From assembly GCF_018882155.1 (NCBI RefSeq), contig NZ_JACVPA010000001.1, forward strand, positions 62,001 through 126,000: DNA of 64,000 nt. The letters are read 5' to 3'. This DNA is from Polynucleobacter nymphae (GTDB lineage: Bacteria > Pseudomonadota > Gammaproteobacteria > Burkholderiales > Burkholderiaceae). The notes beneath the pieces were generated by a model. That model searched no databases, was not told the DNA's origin, and saw only the letters and a list, made by a program, of their open reading frames with translations. The first letter of the stretch is position 1. Each line of letters opens with the position of its first letter. The translations under genes were made by a program, and so were the position numbers. Shown piece after piece: positions 1 through 9,335 of this stretch.

Positions 1-1120
1 ACTTGCCTTGCTGGGTCAGTTTGTCTTGATCTCTGGTGCAAACCTTTTAACCTTGTACCTTGGCTTGGAGCTAATGGCTTTACCAACTTATGCATTGGTA
101 GCAATGCGCCATAGTAGCGAGAAGAGTGTTGAAGCTGCCATCAAGTATTTCATCTTAGGTGCATTGGCTTCAGGCTTCTTGCTATATGGCATGTCTATGC
201 TTTACGGCGTAACCGGCTCATTAGATTTAATAGAAATCTTTAAAATCGTTGCTGATCCACGCATCAATCATTTAGTCATGGCTTTTGGCTTAGTGTTTAT
301 TGTTGCTGGCTTGGCATTCAAGTTAGGCGTAGTGCCTTTTCATATGTGGGTACCAGACGTCTATCAGGGCGCACCAACAGCGGTGACTCTGATGATCGCT
401 GCAGCTCCTAAGCTTGCTGCATTTGCCTTGCTATTTCGCTTATTGGTGAACACTCTATTGCCGCTCTTGGGTGACTGGCAGCCGATGTTGGTAGTACTGG
501 CAGTGCTGTCATTAGTAGTTGGTAACGTTACGGCAATTGCACAAACTAATTTGAAGCGCATGTTAGCTTATTCTGCAATCGCGCAAATGGGCTTCGTACT
601 TTTAGGCATGTTGTCGGTCTTTGATGAGCATGCGTTTAGTGCTTCCATGTTTTATGCCATTACCTATGTATTAACTACATTGGGTAGCTTTGGCTTACTC
701 ATGATTCTCTCGCGTAAAGGTCATGACTGTGAGACCTTAGATGACCTCAAGGGCCTGAATAAAAAGCATCCTTGGTTTGCTTTCATCGGACTGGTGATGA
801 TGTTCTCTTTAGCTGGTATTCCGCCAACAGTGGGCTTTGCAGCCAAATTAGGCGTGTTAGAGGCCTTGGTGGATGCAGAGCATACCTTCTTAGCTATTAC
901 TGCCGTGATGGCATCCTTGGTTGGCGCTTTCTACTACCTACGCGTAGTGAAGGTGATGTATTTTGATGAGCCAGTGCAGGAGACTTCCATCAGCGGCTCT
1001 GGATTTGCCAAAGGCATTCTGGGCTTAAATAGTATTTTGGTATTAGCGCTAGGCATTGTTCCTGCTGGCTTAATGAGTCTTTGTCTAGACGCTATGCGTC
1101 GCACCTTATTAGGCTCCTAA
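1..1120 (+). CDS. nuoN: NADH-quinone oxidoreductase subunit N (5' end outside window)
   Basis: Membrane subunit N of respiratory complex I, an antiporter-like proton-pumping subunit in the cytoplasmic membrane. The reading frame is already open at base 2, so the first TTG at base 8 is internal. About 372 codons remain of a family usually near 480-490 residues, so roughly the first quarter is missing. The visible part is almost entirely hydrophobic helices and contains the conserved stretch with K and P residues around [20 protein letters not shown] and the later [12 protein letters not shown] helix, both typical of NuoN. It would be the last gene of the nuo operon; the Nudix gene follows after 14 bases. 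Identification is firm; only the start cannot be seen. Confidence 0.95.
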   Translation, partial: LALLGQFVLISGANLLTLYLGLELMALPTYALVAMRHSSEKSVEAAIKYFILGALASGFLLYGMSMLYGVTGSLDLIEIFKIVADPRINHLVMAFGLVFIVAGLAFKLGVVPFHMWVPDVYQGAPTAVTLMIAAAPKLAAFALLFRLLVNTLLPLLGDWQPMLVVLAVLSLVVGNVTAIAQTNLKRMLAYSAIAQMGFVLLGMLSVFDEHAFSASMFYAITYVLTTLGSFGLLMILSRKGHDCETLDDLKGLNKKHPWFAFIGLVMMFSLAGIPPTVGFAAKLGVLEALVDAEHTFLAITAVMASLVGAFYYLRVVKVMYFDEPVQETSISGSGFAKGILGLNSILVLALGIVPAGLMSLCLDAMRRTLLGS

Positions 1121-1134
1121 ATTCTTAGGCAGAG

Positions 1135-1746
1135 ATGACCGAAAAATCTTTTAAAGATTTACCCAGTGGTGATCAGCATTTGCGCGAGGAGCGCATTACT
1201 GGGGTAGAAGTCTATGACGGCATTTTCTTGAAGATGAAACGCGATACGGTTTCATTACCTGATGGGCAGCAAGCGGTACGAGAGTATTTAACGCATCCTG
1301 GGGCTGTCGCAGTTGTGGCTTTATTAGAGGATGGTAGGGTACTCTTAGAGCGTCAATATCGATATCCCATTGCCAAGGCTTGTATTGAAATTCCAGCGGG
1401 TAAATTAGATCCCAATGAAAATCCGCTGCTATGTGCGCAACGTGAGCTTGCTGAAGAGACGGGCTATACAGCAAAAAAATGGAGCTATATTCGCCGGATT
1501 CATCCCGTGATTTCCTATTCAACAGAATTTATTGATATCTATTTGGCTGAGGACTTGGTTCCTGGCAAGAGCAAGCTAGATGATGAAGAGTTCTTGGATG
1601 TCTTTGCAGCGCCCCTAGAGCAACTCATTGCTTGGGTAGAAGAGGGTGAGATTACAGATGTTAAAACGACGATTTCTGCCTATTGGCTGGATCGCTATCG
1701 TCGGGGCCTAGTTAGCCCAACAACTATTGCAAAGCCTATTAAATAG
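1135..1746 (+). CDS. Nudix hydrolase, ADP-ribose pyrophosphatase type
   Basis: A 203-residue Nudix hydrolase, probably splitting ADP-ribose or related nucleoside diphosphate compounds to AMP plus a sugar phosphate in the cytoplasm. A complete Nudix box lies at residues 89-111 (G89, E95, R103-E104, E107-E108, G110), which binds the catalytic magnesium. The preceding beta-strand region (LLERQYRYP) is usual for the ADP-ribose pyrophosphatase subfamily (NudF/YffH-like). It follows nuoN closely and may be read with it; a Nudix gene at this place is common in Burkholderiales. Exact substrate is inferred from family resemblance, not shown by the sequence. Confidence 0.85.
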   Translation: MTEKSFKDLPSGDQHLREERITGVEVYDGIFLKMKRDTVSLPDGQQAVREYLTHPGAVAVVALLEDGRVLLERQYRYPIAKACIEIPAGKLDPNENPLLCAQRELAEETGYTAKKWSYIRRIHPVISYSTEFIDIYLAEDLVPGKSKLDDEEFLDVFAAPLEQLIAWVEEGEITDVKTTISAYWLDRYRRGLVSPTTIAKPIK

Positions 1747-1811
1747 GCAGTTCCCAATACCGCTTAAAATAGGGTTATTGAATTTAGCACTTTTGCCCCT
1801 ATATAGGTTTT

Positions 1812-2297
1812 ATGAAAGTTTATAACCTCGCTTGCCCGCTAGAACACCGCTTTGAGGGATGGTTTGCCTCTGAAGAGGACTGCCTTGCCCAGCAAGATAA
1901 GGGAATGCTTGCTTGCCCCATTTGCGAAAGCATAGACATTACCCGTATGCCCTCAGCCCCGCATATTGCCAAATCTTCATCGACGGAGTTGGCAGTATCA
2001 AAAGCAGATACCGGCCAACTAAGCGGTGATGTCGTTGCTTTAACTGGCCCAGACCATTCCGATCTTCAGGCTCAAGTTCAGGCAGCCTTTCTAAAGGGGA
2101 TGCGTGAGCTCATGGGAAAATCCGAGGATGTCGGCAGCGGATTTGCCGAGGAAGCCAGGAAGATTCATTACAAAGAGTCTCCGGAGCGCAGTATTCGTGG
2201 CCAGACCACCTTAGATGAGGCCGAATCCCTGCGGGAAGAAGGTATTGAGGTATTGGCAGTGCCCTTAATGCCAGCCTTCAAAAATACTCTGCAGTAA
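1812..2297 (+). CDS. DUF1178 family protein
   Basis: A 161-residue protein of the DUF1178 family, function unknown. The N-terminus has the family signature: MKVYNLAC, HRFEGWF, and a zinc-ribbon-like CPIC pair at residues 35-38, which together with C8 could hold a metal ion. The middle part is Ser/Ala/Asp rich and probably flexible; the C-terminus returns to a conserved stretch with EEARKIHYKE and a closing VPLMP. There is no signal peptide or membrane segment, so it should be cytosolic. It sits 65 bases after the Nudix gene on the same strand. The family is clear; no role can be assigned. Confidence 0.85.
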   Translation: MKVYNLACPLEHRFEGWFASEEDCLAQQDKGMLACPICESIDITRMPSAPHIAKSSSTELAVSKADTGQLSGDVVALTGPDHSDLQAQVQAAFLKGMRELMGKSEDVGSGFAEEARKIHYKESPERSIRGQTTLDEAESLREEGIEVLAVPLMPAFKNTLQ

Positions 2298-2333
2298 CCA
2301 CAAGCCTATACTCGTATTTTTATGGATTAAGTA

Positions 2334-3491
2334 ATGAAGTTTGAAGATAAAATTCGAGTTCTAATTGTGGATGACTCTGCGGTAATGCGCCGCATCATCA
2401 TGACCTCATTAATGAAGCACCCTGATATTGAGGTTGTTGGTACTGCTGGCAATGGTTTGCTCGCAATCGAATCAATCAAGCGTTTAAATCCTGATATTGT
2501 GACTTTGGACGTTGAAATGCCGGAGATGGATGGCATCACTGCATTACGAGAGATTCGTAAATCGCATCCTAATCTCCCCATTGTTATGTTTAGTTCAACT
2601 ACTCAACGTGGCGCTAGCGATACGATGGACGCCTTAACCTATGGTGCTAGTGATTATGTCGGCAAGCCTCAAGCCGCATCTGACCCTGCCGAGGCATACA
2701 GAGTTCTGGAAGAAAATTTGATTCCCAAGATTAAGGCCTTGTGTCAACGTGCATCTGAGGATAATAAAAAGACGATACCTCTCAAAGAGAGGGGTGCTGC
2801 TCGGCGGGAGGCGCTTTCAATGCCAGCCCCTGAAAAAATTATCACATTACCTAGCGCCCAAAACTCTCTCCCTCTAAAAGCAAAGGTGGCGCGACCAGAA
2901 GGGCGACCGCTCTATCCGGTAAATGCACTTTGTATCGGAGTTTCTACCGGCGGCCCAGCAGCTCTGATGAAGGTTTTTGAGCTCTGGCGCAGTCCTTTAC
3001 CAGTGCCCATCTTTATCGTTCAGCATATGCCTCCAAAGTTCACCACTTTATTGGCAGCACGGTTAACAGAAGTGGGAGTAATGCCAGTGCAAGAGCCCTA
3101 TGAGGGTCAAGAGGCATTAGCTGGTCATGCTTATTTAGCGCCTGGTGGCTACCATCTTGAGTTAAGGCAGAAAGGCACCAAAGTCTTAATGCATTTGAAT
3201 GAAGACCCCCCTGAGAATTCTTGTAGACCCGCCGTCGATGTTTTATTTAGAAGCGCTGCGAAAGTGTATGGACAGTCCTTATTAGCAGTTGTACTGACTG
3301 GTATGGGCTACGATGGCTTGCGTGGTGCAGAGGATATCATTCGTAATAATGGAGTGGTGTTAGCGCAAGACGAGGCAACCAGCGTCATTTGGGGCATGCC
3401 TGGAGCGATAGCTCAAGCAGATTTAGCCGAAAAGATACTTCCCTTAGAGGCTATTCCTGATGAAATTCTGTTTCGGACTAATCTGAAATGA
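2334..3491 (+). CDS. cheB: CheB protein-glutamate methylesterase
   Basis: Chemotaxis-type response regulator with methylesterase/deamidase output, 385 residues, normal CheB size. The N-terminal receiver domain carries the acidic pair DD in LIVDDSAVMRR and the phospho-acceptor D59 in LDVEMPEMDG. A linker of about 60 residues leads to the catalytic domain with the triad S204 (GVSTGGP), H231 (VQHMPP) and D327 (GMGYDG). It removes methyl groups from receptor glutamates when phosphorylated. cheR follows with a 4-base overlap and a receiver-cyclase gene follows that. No receptor, CheA, CheW or flagellar genes are in the window, so the cassette may serve a non-motility or distant chemosensory pathway. 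Confidence 0.93.
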   Translation: MKFEDKIRVLIVDDSAVMRRIIMTSLMKHPDIEVVGTAGNGLLAIESIKRLNPDIVTLDVEMPEMDGITALREIRKSHPNLPIVMFSSTTQRGASDTMDALTYGASDYVGKPQAASDPAEAYRVLEENLIPKIKALCQRASEDNKKTIPLKERGAARREALSMPAPEKIITLPSAQNSLPLKAKVARPEGRPLYPVNALCIGVSTGGPAALMKVFELWRSPLPVPIFIVQHMPPKFTTLLAARLTEVGVMPVQEPYEGQEALAGHAYLAPGGYHLELRQKGTKVLMHLNEDPPENSCRPAVDVLFRSAAKVYGQSLLAVVLTGMGYDGLRGAEDIIRNNGVVLAQDEATSVIWGMPGAIAQADLAEKILPLEAIPDEILFRTNLK

Positions 3492-4330
3492 GTTTAGAGA
3501 TGAACCCGATTGATGAAGCGGATATTGAGAGCTTCTTTAGCTTAGTAGAAAAAAATATTGGCATTGCCTTGGATTTAAGTAAGACGTATTTGATTCAGTC
3601 TCGTCTATCAAGCGTTGTTACCGAACATCGTTTTACAAATCATGCAGCTCTATTGCGCTTCTTGATTACCAACCCTATTGGAGTAATTCATTGGCAAGCC
3701 TTTGAAGCAATGACTACCAATGAAACCAGTTTTTATCGGGACTCCAGTCCATTTGAAGCTCTTAGAACAACTATTTTTCCGGAACTATTTCAGAAACGCA
3801 GAGAAACACGTGAGCTCAATATTTGGTCTGCAGCTTCTTCTGCTGGACAAGAGCCCTATAGCATTGCGATTTTATTGCGCGAACATTTTCCTGAACTGAT
3901 AGCTTGGAATATTCGTATTTTTGCCACGGATATTTCAGAGCAGGCCTTGGAAAAAGCTGGCTCAGGGATTTATAACCATACTGAAGTGCAGCGTGGACTA
4001 ACTGAGGCCCAAATTGAGAGGCATTTTAAGAAGCTGCCTAACGGGCATTACGAAATAAATCCCGAGCTGCGTAGCATGGTGCAATTTAAGCAGATGAACC
4101 TGATTCAAGATTGGCCTTTGATGCCAAAATTTGATTTAATTTTAATGCGCAATGTATTGATTTATTTTAACCAGAACACTAAAGCTAAAATTTTGAAGCG
4201 GCTCTATTCGCAACTATCAGATGCTTCTTCCTATTTAATTCTTGGTTCATCAGAATCCATCTTATTTGATCAGACGTATCAGATTGTGCAATTAGACCGA
4301 GTTTCTTATTATCAAAAAAAGATCCATTAA
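3488..4330 (+). CDS. cheR: CheR-type protein-glutamate methyltransferase
   Basis: S-adenosylmethionine-dependent methyltransferase of the CheR family, 280 residues, that would methylate receptor glutamates and oppose CheB. The sequence has the short N-terminal helical domain with TNETSFYRD and R residues, the SAM-binding strand IWSAASSAGQEPYSIAI, the acidic strand end FATDISEQAL, and the FDLILMRNVLIYF motif typical of the family. The start ATG overlaps the cheB stop region by four bases, so translation is probably coupled. It is followed after 15 bases by the receiver-cyclase gene. Confidence 0.92.
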   Translation: MSLEMNPIDEADIESFFSLVEKNIGIALDLSKTYLIQSRLSSVVTEHRFTNHAALLRFLITNPIGVIHWQAFEAMTTNETSFYRDSSPFEALRTTIFPELFQKRRETRELNIWSAASSAGQEPYSIAILLREHFPELIAWNIRIFATDISEQALEKAGSGIYNHTEVQRGLTEAQIERHFKKLPNGHYEINPELRSMVQFKQMNLIQDWPLMPKFDLILMRNVLIYFNQNTKAKILKRLYSQLSDASSYLILGSSESILFDQTYQIVQLDRVSYYQKKIH

Positions 4331-4345
4331 TTCGAGGCAGAATAT

Positions 4346-5464
4346 ATGAGTGCAGAGATGGGTGATATTTCACCAGAAATTCTAGAGCAAACCAAGGCCA
4401 TGAAAGTCTTGGTAGTCGACGATAGTCGTACCTTACGCAGACTGTTGATTCGTGAACTGAACTCGGTTGGTATCACCAATATTCAAGAGGCAGGAGATGG
4501 AGTCGAGGCCTTGCAAAAGATTCAAGCCGAGACATTTGATCTCATGCTCTTGGATATGGAAATGCCTGAGATGGATGGCCTTGAAACGCTTAAGGCAGTG
4601 AAGTCTTCCCCTGAGCTTCGTTATCTACCCATCATTGTGGTCTCAGGATCGGAGCATTTTGAACGAACCATAGAGTGTATTCAGGTTGGGGCAGAGGACT
4701 ATCTCCCTAAGCCATTTGATCCTGTGCTACTGCGTGCTAGGGTGTTTTCATCCTTAGAAAAGAAGCGCTTAAGGGATGTGGATCGTGAACGGATTGTTCA
4801 ACTCCAGCATGAAAAAGAGTTGCTGAATATTGAGCAGATGAAAACCGAAAAGCTCATGCTTAATATTCTGCCTAAGCCAATTGCAGAGCGTTTAAAGAAA
4901 GGCGAGAGCAATATTTCAGGAAGTTACCCTGAGGTCACAATTTTGTTTAGTGACTTATCTGGTTTTACTAAGATGGCCTCGAATAAAACTGCTTCTGAAT
5001 TAGTTAAATTATTAAATGATTTGTTTGGGCGCTTTGATAGAAGAGCGGAAGATCTCGGTCTAGAGAAAATTAAAACGATTGGTGATGCCTATATGGCAGC
5101 AGGAGGTTTGCCCATACCGCGTTCAGATCATGCCATTATCGTTGCTGATATGGCCCTAGGAATGTTTGAAGACCTTGCAGCATTTAATGCCGATAACGGC
5201 ATTGAGTTGGAAATGCGCGTTGGCTTAAATTCAGGGCCTGTAGTGGCAGGGGTGATTGGCTTTACTAAATTTTCCTATGATTTATGGGGCAACACAGTAA
5301 ATACTGCTAGCCGCATGGAGTCGACCTCATTGGTTGGACGAGTCCATATGACACCAGCAACTGCTGAGTTGGTAAAAGATGCGTTTGTGATTGAAGAGCG
5401 CGAGCTTATTGAATGCAAAGGGCTAGGGCAGATATTAACTTCCTTCCTCAACGGTCGAAAGTGA
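4346..5464 (+). CDS. Receiver domain fused to class III adenylate cyclase
   Basis: A 372-residue two-domain signalling protein. Residues about 18-135 form a response-regulator receiver with D70 as phospho-acceptor (LLDMEMPEMDG). A charged coiled-coil-like linker (about 137-175) leads to a class III nucleotide cyclase domain. Metal-binding D203 (FSDLSGFT) and D247 (GDAYM) are present, as are the adenine-specifying pair K243 and D312 and the transition-state residues N319 and R323, so all key residues of an active adenylate cyclase are seen. No membrane segment is present. It ends the cheB-cheR unit, which suggests phosphorylation-controlled cAMP production; its kinase is not in the window. Confidence 0.88.
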   Translation: MSAEMGDISPEILEQTKAMKVLVVDDSRTLRRLLIRELNSVGITNIQEAGDGVEALQKIQAETFDLMLLDMEMPEMDGLETLKAVKSSPELRYLPIIVVSGSEHFERTIECIQVGAEDYLPKPFDPVLLRARVFSSLEKKRLRDVDRERIVQLQHEKELLNIEQMKTEKLMLNILPKPIAERLKKGESNISGSYPEVTILFSDLSGFTKMASNKTASELVKLLNDLFGRFDRRAEDLGLEKIKTIGDAYMAAGGLPIPRSDHAIIVADMALGMFEDLAAFNADNGIELEMRVGLNSGPVVAGVIGFTKFSYDLWGNTVNTASRMESTSLVGRVHMTPATAELVKDAFVIEERELIECKGLGQILTSFLNGRK

Positions 5465-5524
5465 TCAGATCTTACGCCGCTACTTCCAATCAGCTCCTGT
5501 AATAGCTAAATACTGCTAGCAATA

Positions 5525-7045
5525 TTACTTCGAGGTTGGCATTACAAACTCAGCACCCTTGGCTATGCTCTCAGGCCAACGCTGCATAACACTCTTTTGC
5601 TTGGTATAGAAACGCACACCTTCTTTTCCGTAAGCATGCATATCGCCAAAGATGGATTTTTTCCAACCACCAAAGCCATGCCAGGCCATCGGCACTGGAA
5701 TAGGGACATTAATACCGACCATACCAACTTGAACGCGGCGGGCAAATTCACGGGCAATATTGCCATCGCTAGTAAAGCAAGCAACACCATTGCCAAATTC
5801 GCAAGAGTTAACCAGATTAAGCGCATCCGTAAAGTTGGCTACTCGCATGCAAGATAAAACTGGACCAAAGATTTCTTCGAGATAAATCTTCATATCCGGT
5901 TTCACGTTATCAAAGAGCGTGCCGCCAATGAAAAAACCACTCTCGCTACCAGGAACTTTTAAGCCACGGCCATCAACCAATAATTTGGCGCCAGAAGCAA
6001 CGCCGCTTTCGATGTAGCCCGTAATGCGCTCTAGGGCTGCCTTAGTAACGATAGGGCCCATTTCAGCATCCAGCTCCATACCATTCTTGACCTTCAAGGT
6101 TTTAGTGCGCTCGATGAGTTTTGGCATGATTCTGTCAGCAGCATCGCCAACCAAAACCGCTACCGAAATTGCCATGCAGCGTTCACCAGCAGAACCGTAT
6201 GCAGCGCCAATCAGAGCATCAATCGCTTTATCCATATCAGCATCAGGCATGATCACCATATGGTTCTTGGCACCACCCAAAGCCTGGGAGCGCTTACCAA
6301 AGTGAGCGCAGCGCTCATAGAGGTAATTGGCAATTGGGGTAGAGCCAACGAAACTCACCGCTTTAACATCTGGGTTTTCAATCAGAGCATCTACAGCTTC
6401 TTTATTACCTTGGATAACGTTAAATACGCCATCAGGTAGGCCCGCTTCTTTGAGAAGCTTAGCCATCAACAATGAAGCAGATGGATCGGTTGGACTTGGC
6501 TTGAGAATAAAGGTGTTGCCACAAGCAATTGCTACAGGGAACATCCACATCGGAACCATGACGGGGAAGTTAAATGGGGTAATGCCAGCTACTACGCCTA
6601 AAGGTTGGCGCATGACCCAGTTATCAATATCGGTAGATACCTGTTCGGTGTATTCCCCTTTGAGTAATTCTGGGATGCCAGTAGCAAATTCCACGATTTC
6701 GATACCCCGCGTTACTTCACCTTGCGCGTCAGTAAATACTTTGCCGTGCTCGGCAGTAATGATTGCCGCTAAGGCATCGCGGTTGGCATTAAGTAAGTCA
6801 AGGTACTTAAATAAGATGCGGGCTCGGCGTAATGGACTGGTTTGGCTCCAAGTCTCAAAAGCCGCCTGTGCAACCGCCACAGCAGCGTCGACTTCTTTGC
6901 GACTAGCCAGAGCTACACGGCGGGCTACAACACCTTTGGCAGGGTTGTAGACATCAGCAAAGCGGCCCTCCTTAGGGCTCACTAGATTGCCACCAACATA
7001 GTGGCCAATATCAGCTTTTGAATCAAAGGCTTGAGGTGCGTTCAT
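5525..7045 (-). CDS. mmsA: CoA-acylating methylmalonate-semialdehyde dehydrogenase
   Basis: NAD-dependent aldehyde dehydrogenase, 506 residues, converting methylmalonate semialdehyde to propionyl-CoA (valine and thymine breakdown) or malonate semialdehyde to acetyl-CoA. The MmsA signature is seen: [19 protein letters not shown] near the N-terminal third, ALGGAKNH in place of the usual catalytic-glutamate motif of other aldehyde dehydrogenases, and the catalytic cysteine in GSAGERCM. The C-terminal third has EEIFGPVLS and the [11 protein letters not shown] tail. Divergent from the flavin oxidoreductase at 7202. Propionyl-CoA from this reaction links functionally to prpE-type metabolism at 21347, though PrpE makes the same product from propionate. 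Confidence 0.92.
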   Translation of the reverse strand: MNAPQAFDSKADIGHYVGGNLVSPKEGRFADVYNPAKGVVARRVALASRKEVDAAVAVAQAAFETWSQTSPLRRARILFKYLDLLNANRDALAAIITAEHGKVFTDAQGEVTRGIEIVEFATGIPELLKGEYTEQVSTDIDNWVMRQPLGVVAGITPFNFPVMVPMWMFPVAIACGNTFILKPSPTDPSASLLMAKLLKEAGLPDGVFNVIQGNKEAVDALIENPDVKAVSFVGSTPIANYLYERCAHFGKRSQALGGAKNHMVIMPDADMDKAIDALIGAAYGSAGERCMAISVAVLVGDAADRIMPKLIERTKTLKVKNGMELDAEMGPIVTKAALERITGYIESGVASGAKLLVDGRGLKVPGSESGFFIGGTLFDNVKPDMKIYLEEIFGPVLSCMRVANFTDALNLVNSCEFGNGVACFTSDGNIAREFARRVQVGMVGINVPIPVPMAWHGFGGWKKSIFGDMHAYGKEGVRFYTKQKSVMQRWPESIAKGAEFVMPTSK

Positions 7046-7201
7046 AATCTCGTTTATTAATCAGTTTTTGGATAAAGGAAGCTTGCAGACCACAGGGTCC
7101 ACAGGGCTTGGTTTCTGGTTTATTTTGCTTTTTGAGTATTCTATCGCTTTAGAGTTCATTTCGTAATTTTTGGACTATTTTTCAGCTTTTTAAGGTATCC
7201 C

Positions 7202-8323
7202 ATGAGTCTTTTGTTCTCCAAGTACACCCTCAATTCACCTCGTGGCCCATTGGAATTGGCTAACCGCATCGTAGTAGCCCCAATGTGCCAATACTCGGCC
7301 AATCATGGCGAGGCAACTGACTGGCACCTCATGCATTGGGGAAACCTGTTTAATAGTGGGGCAGCTTTATTCATTATTGAGGCTACCGGTGTCACGCCAG
7401 AGGCCCGAATTACACCAGCATGCTTAGGGTTGTGGGACGACCGCACCGAAGCCGCTTTAAAAGATAAATTAACCCGTGCACGAAAACTAGCCCCAGCGAT
7501 GCCTGTGTTTATTCAATTAGCGCATGCTGGTCGTAAAGCATCTAGCGCGACCCCTTGGGATGGCGGTCAATTGCTCCCCGTTGATCAGGGTGGCTGGGAA
7601 ATGAGAGCGCCTTCAGCTATTCCTCAGCATGAAGGAGAGCGCTTACCTCACGAGATTACTAAAGCGGAATTAAACGATCTGATTGATGCTTTCGTGATGG
7701 CAGCTAAACGCGCTGATCGCATTGGCCTTGATGGTATTGAGCTGCATAGTGCTCATGGTTATTTATTGCATCAGTTCTTATCTCCTATCGCCAATCAAAG
7801 AACCGATGAATACGGTGGGTCTTTTGAAAACCGGATTCGTTTTCCATTGGAATTATTTACCGCAGTCAGGGCAGCTTATCAAGGTGTTTTGGGTATTCGT
7901 ATTTCAGCGAGTGATTGGATAGAGGGTGGCTGGACACACGATGACACGGCGGAGTTTGCAAAGCATCTCAAACCGCTTGGTTGCGATTTTGTTCACATCT
8001 CTTCTGGTGGCATTTCTCCGAAGCAAAAAATTGAGCTAGGACCCAATTATCAAGTGCCTTTTGCTAAGGTGGTCAAAGATGAAACTGGTTTGTCGACGAT
8101 GACAGTAGGTTTGATTACGGACCCACATCAGGCAGAAGCGATTTTGCAGGCTGGCGATGCTGATTTGGTGGCCTTAGCCAGAGCCTTCTTATACAAACCC
8201 CGCTGGGGCTGGGAGGCGGCTGCAGCATTGGAGCGCACTGTCAACGCTAATGAGCGCTATTGGCGTTGCTTACCCCGCGATGCACAAGCAGTATTCGGAA
8301 ACGTTAAAGTAGGTCAAAGATAA
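7202..8323 (+). CDS. NADH:flavin oxidoreductase, Old Yellow Enzyme family (YqjM-like)
   Basis: A 373-residue FMN-dependent ene-reductase of the Old Yellow Enzyme family. The N-terminal LANRIVVAPMCQYSA carries the redox-active cysteine seen in the YqjM or 'thermophilic-like' group, and the TIM-barrel motifs HAGRKA, ELHSAHGYLLHQFLSP and NQRTDEYGGSFENR are intact. Such enzymes reduce activated C=C bonds of enones; the natural substrate is usually unknown. The gene is followed after 27 bases by a binding-protein gene and may be cotranscribed with it. Start chosen at the ATG preceded by AAGG at about 7190. Confidence 0.88.
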   Translation: MSLLFSKYTLNSPRGPLELANRIVVAPMCQYSANHGEATDWHLMHWGNLFNSGAALFIIEATGVTPEARITPACLGLWDDRTEAALKDKLTRARKLAPAMPVFIQLAHAGRKASSATPWDGGQLLPVDQGGWEMRAPSAIPQHEGERLPHEITKAELNDLIDAFVMAAKRADRIGLDGIELHSAHGYLLHQFLSPIANQRTDEYGGSFENRIRFPLELFTAVRAAYQGVLGIRISASDWIEGGWTHDDTAEFAKHLKPLGCDFVHISSGGISPKQKIELGPNYQVPFAKVVKDETGLSTMTVGLITDPHQAEAILQAGDADLVALARAFLYKPRWGWEAAAALERTVNANERYWRCLPRDAQAVFGNVKVGQR

Positions 8324-8350
8324 ACGTATTATCAGAATTAGGAGATCGTT

Positions 8351-9328
8351 ATGAAAACAGGCATTCTAAGTAAAAAATTATTCATCTGCTTAGGGTTGAC
8401 GGCACTAAGCAGTATCGCTAGTGCGCAATCCTTTCCTGATAGAAACATTGCTTTAGTTGTTCCAAACCCTCCAGGAGGTTTGGTTGATACCTCAGCACGC
8501 TTACTCAGTGAACCACTAACGAGGGTGATTGGTCAAACCGTGGTCGTGGATAACAGACCCGGGGCAAGTGGAAACATCGCCTACCAATTTGTCGCCAATG
8601 CGAAGCCTGACGGATATACATTATTGATTTCTTACTCTGGCTATCACGTAGGTAACCCAGCTTTAATGGATAAGCTTCCTTGGGATCCCGTGAAAGATTT
8701 TTCTCCGATTGCTTTGTTAACTATTTCTACTAATGTGATCGCTGTCCATCCGTCAGTACCCGTCAATACCTTAAAAGAATTTATTGCCTACGCCAAAGCC
8801 AACCCAGGAAAGCTCAATTACGCTTCACAGGGCAATGGCTCAGTCTCCCATATTGGTACTGAGATGTTTAAGCAATCTACCGGTATTGAGATGACCCACG
8901 TCCCTTACAAAGGGTCTGGCCCTGCGATTCAGGATGTTCTGGCTGGTCAAGTACAAGTCTTTATCAGTACTCCACCATCATTGATGCAGCATGTACAAAG
9001 TGGCAAGCTCAAAGGTTTAGCAGTCACTGGTAAGAGTCGCCATCCAGGGATGCCGAATGTGCCAACAACTGCCGAGGCTGGTTTACCTTCTTTCCAGTTA
9101 GAGTCTTGGGTCGGCTTGTTTGCACCTGCTGGGACACCTGCACCAGTGATTACTAAGCTGACAGACGCAGTGAAAAAGAGTTTGGCATTGCCTGAAGTAA
9201 AAGAGCGCGCTGATGCTGCCGGCGTAGAGTTACGTTATTTAACTCCTGCTGCAACGGATGCCTTGGTGAAGAAAGAGCTCCCATACTGGAGTAAGGCAAT
9301 CAAGTCTGCCAACATCACGCTCGATTAA
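8351..9328 (+). CDS. Bug/TctC-type tripartite tricarboxylate transporter binding protein
   Basis: A 325-residue periplasmic solute-binding protein of the Bug family, very numerous in Burkholderiales. A cleavable signal peptide is visible (positively charged start, hydrophobic core, cleavage near ASAQS at about residue 26). The mature part begins with FPDRNIALVVP and has the conserved GG(L)xDxxAR and VVVDNRPGASGNIA stretches, then YKGSGPAIQDVLAGQV. A good Shine-Dalgarno AGGAG lies 6 bases before the ATG. No TctA/TctB membrane partners are nearby, so this is an orphan receptor; its ligand (often a carboxylate) cannot be told from sequence. Confidence 0.9.
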   Translation: MKTGILSKKLFICLGLTALSSIASAQSFPDRNIALVVPNPPGGLVDTSARLLSEPLTRVIGQTVVVDNRPGASGNIAYQFVANAKPDGYTLLISYSGYHVGNPALMDKLPWDPVKDFSPIALLTISTNVIAVHPSVPVNTLKEFIAYAKANPGKLNYASQGNGSVSHIGTEMFKQSTGIEMTHVPYKGSGPAIQDVLAGQVQVFISTPPSLMQHVQSGKLKGLAVTGKSRHPGMPNVPTTAEAGLPSFQLESWVGLFAPAGTPAPVITKLTDAVKKSLALPEVKERADAAGVELRYLTPAATDALVKKELPYWSKAIKSANITLD

Positions 9329-9335
9329 ATATGTT

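Noticed and set aside
6327..6950. Long plus-strand frame opposite mmsA
   Set aside because: Shadow of the well-supported mmsA gene; composition is not protein-like.
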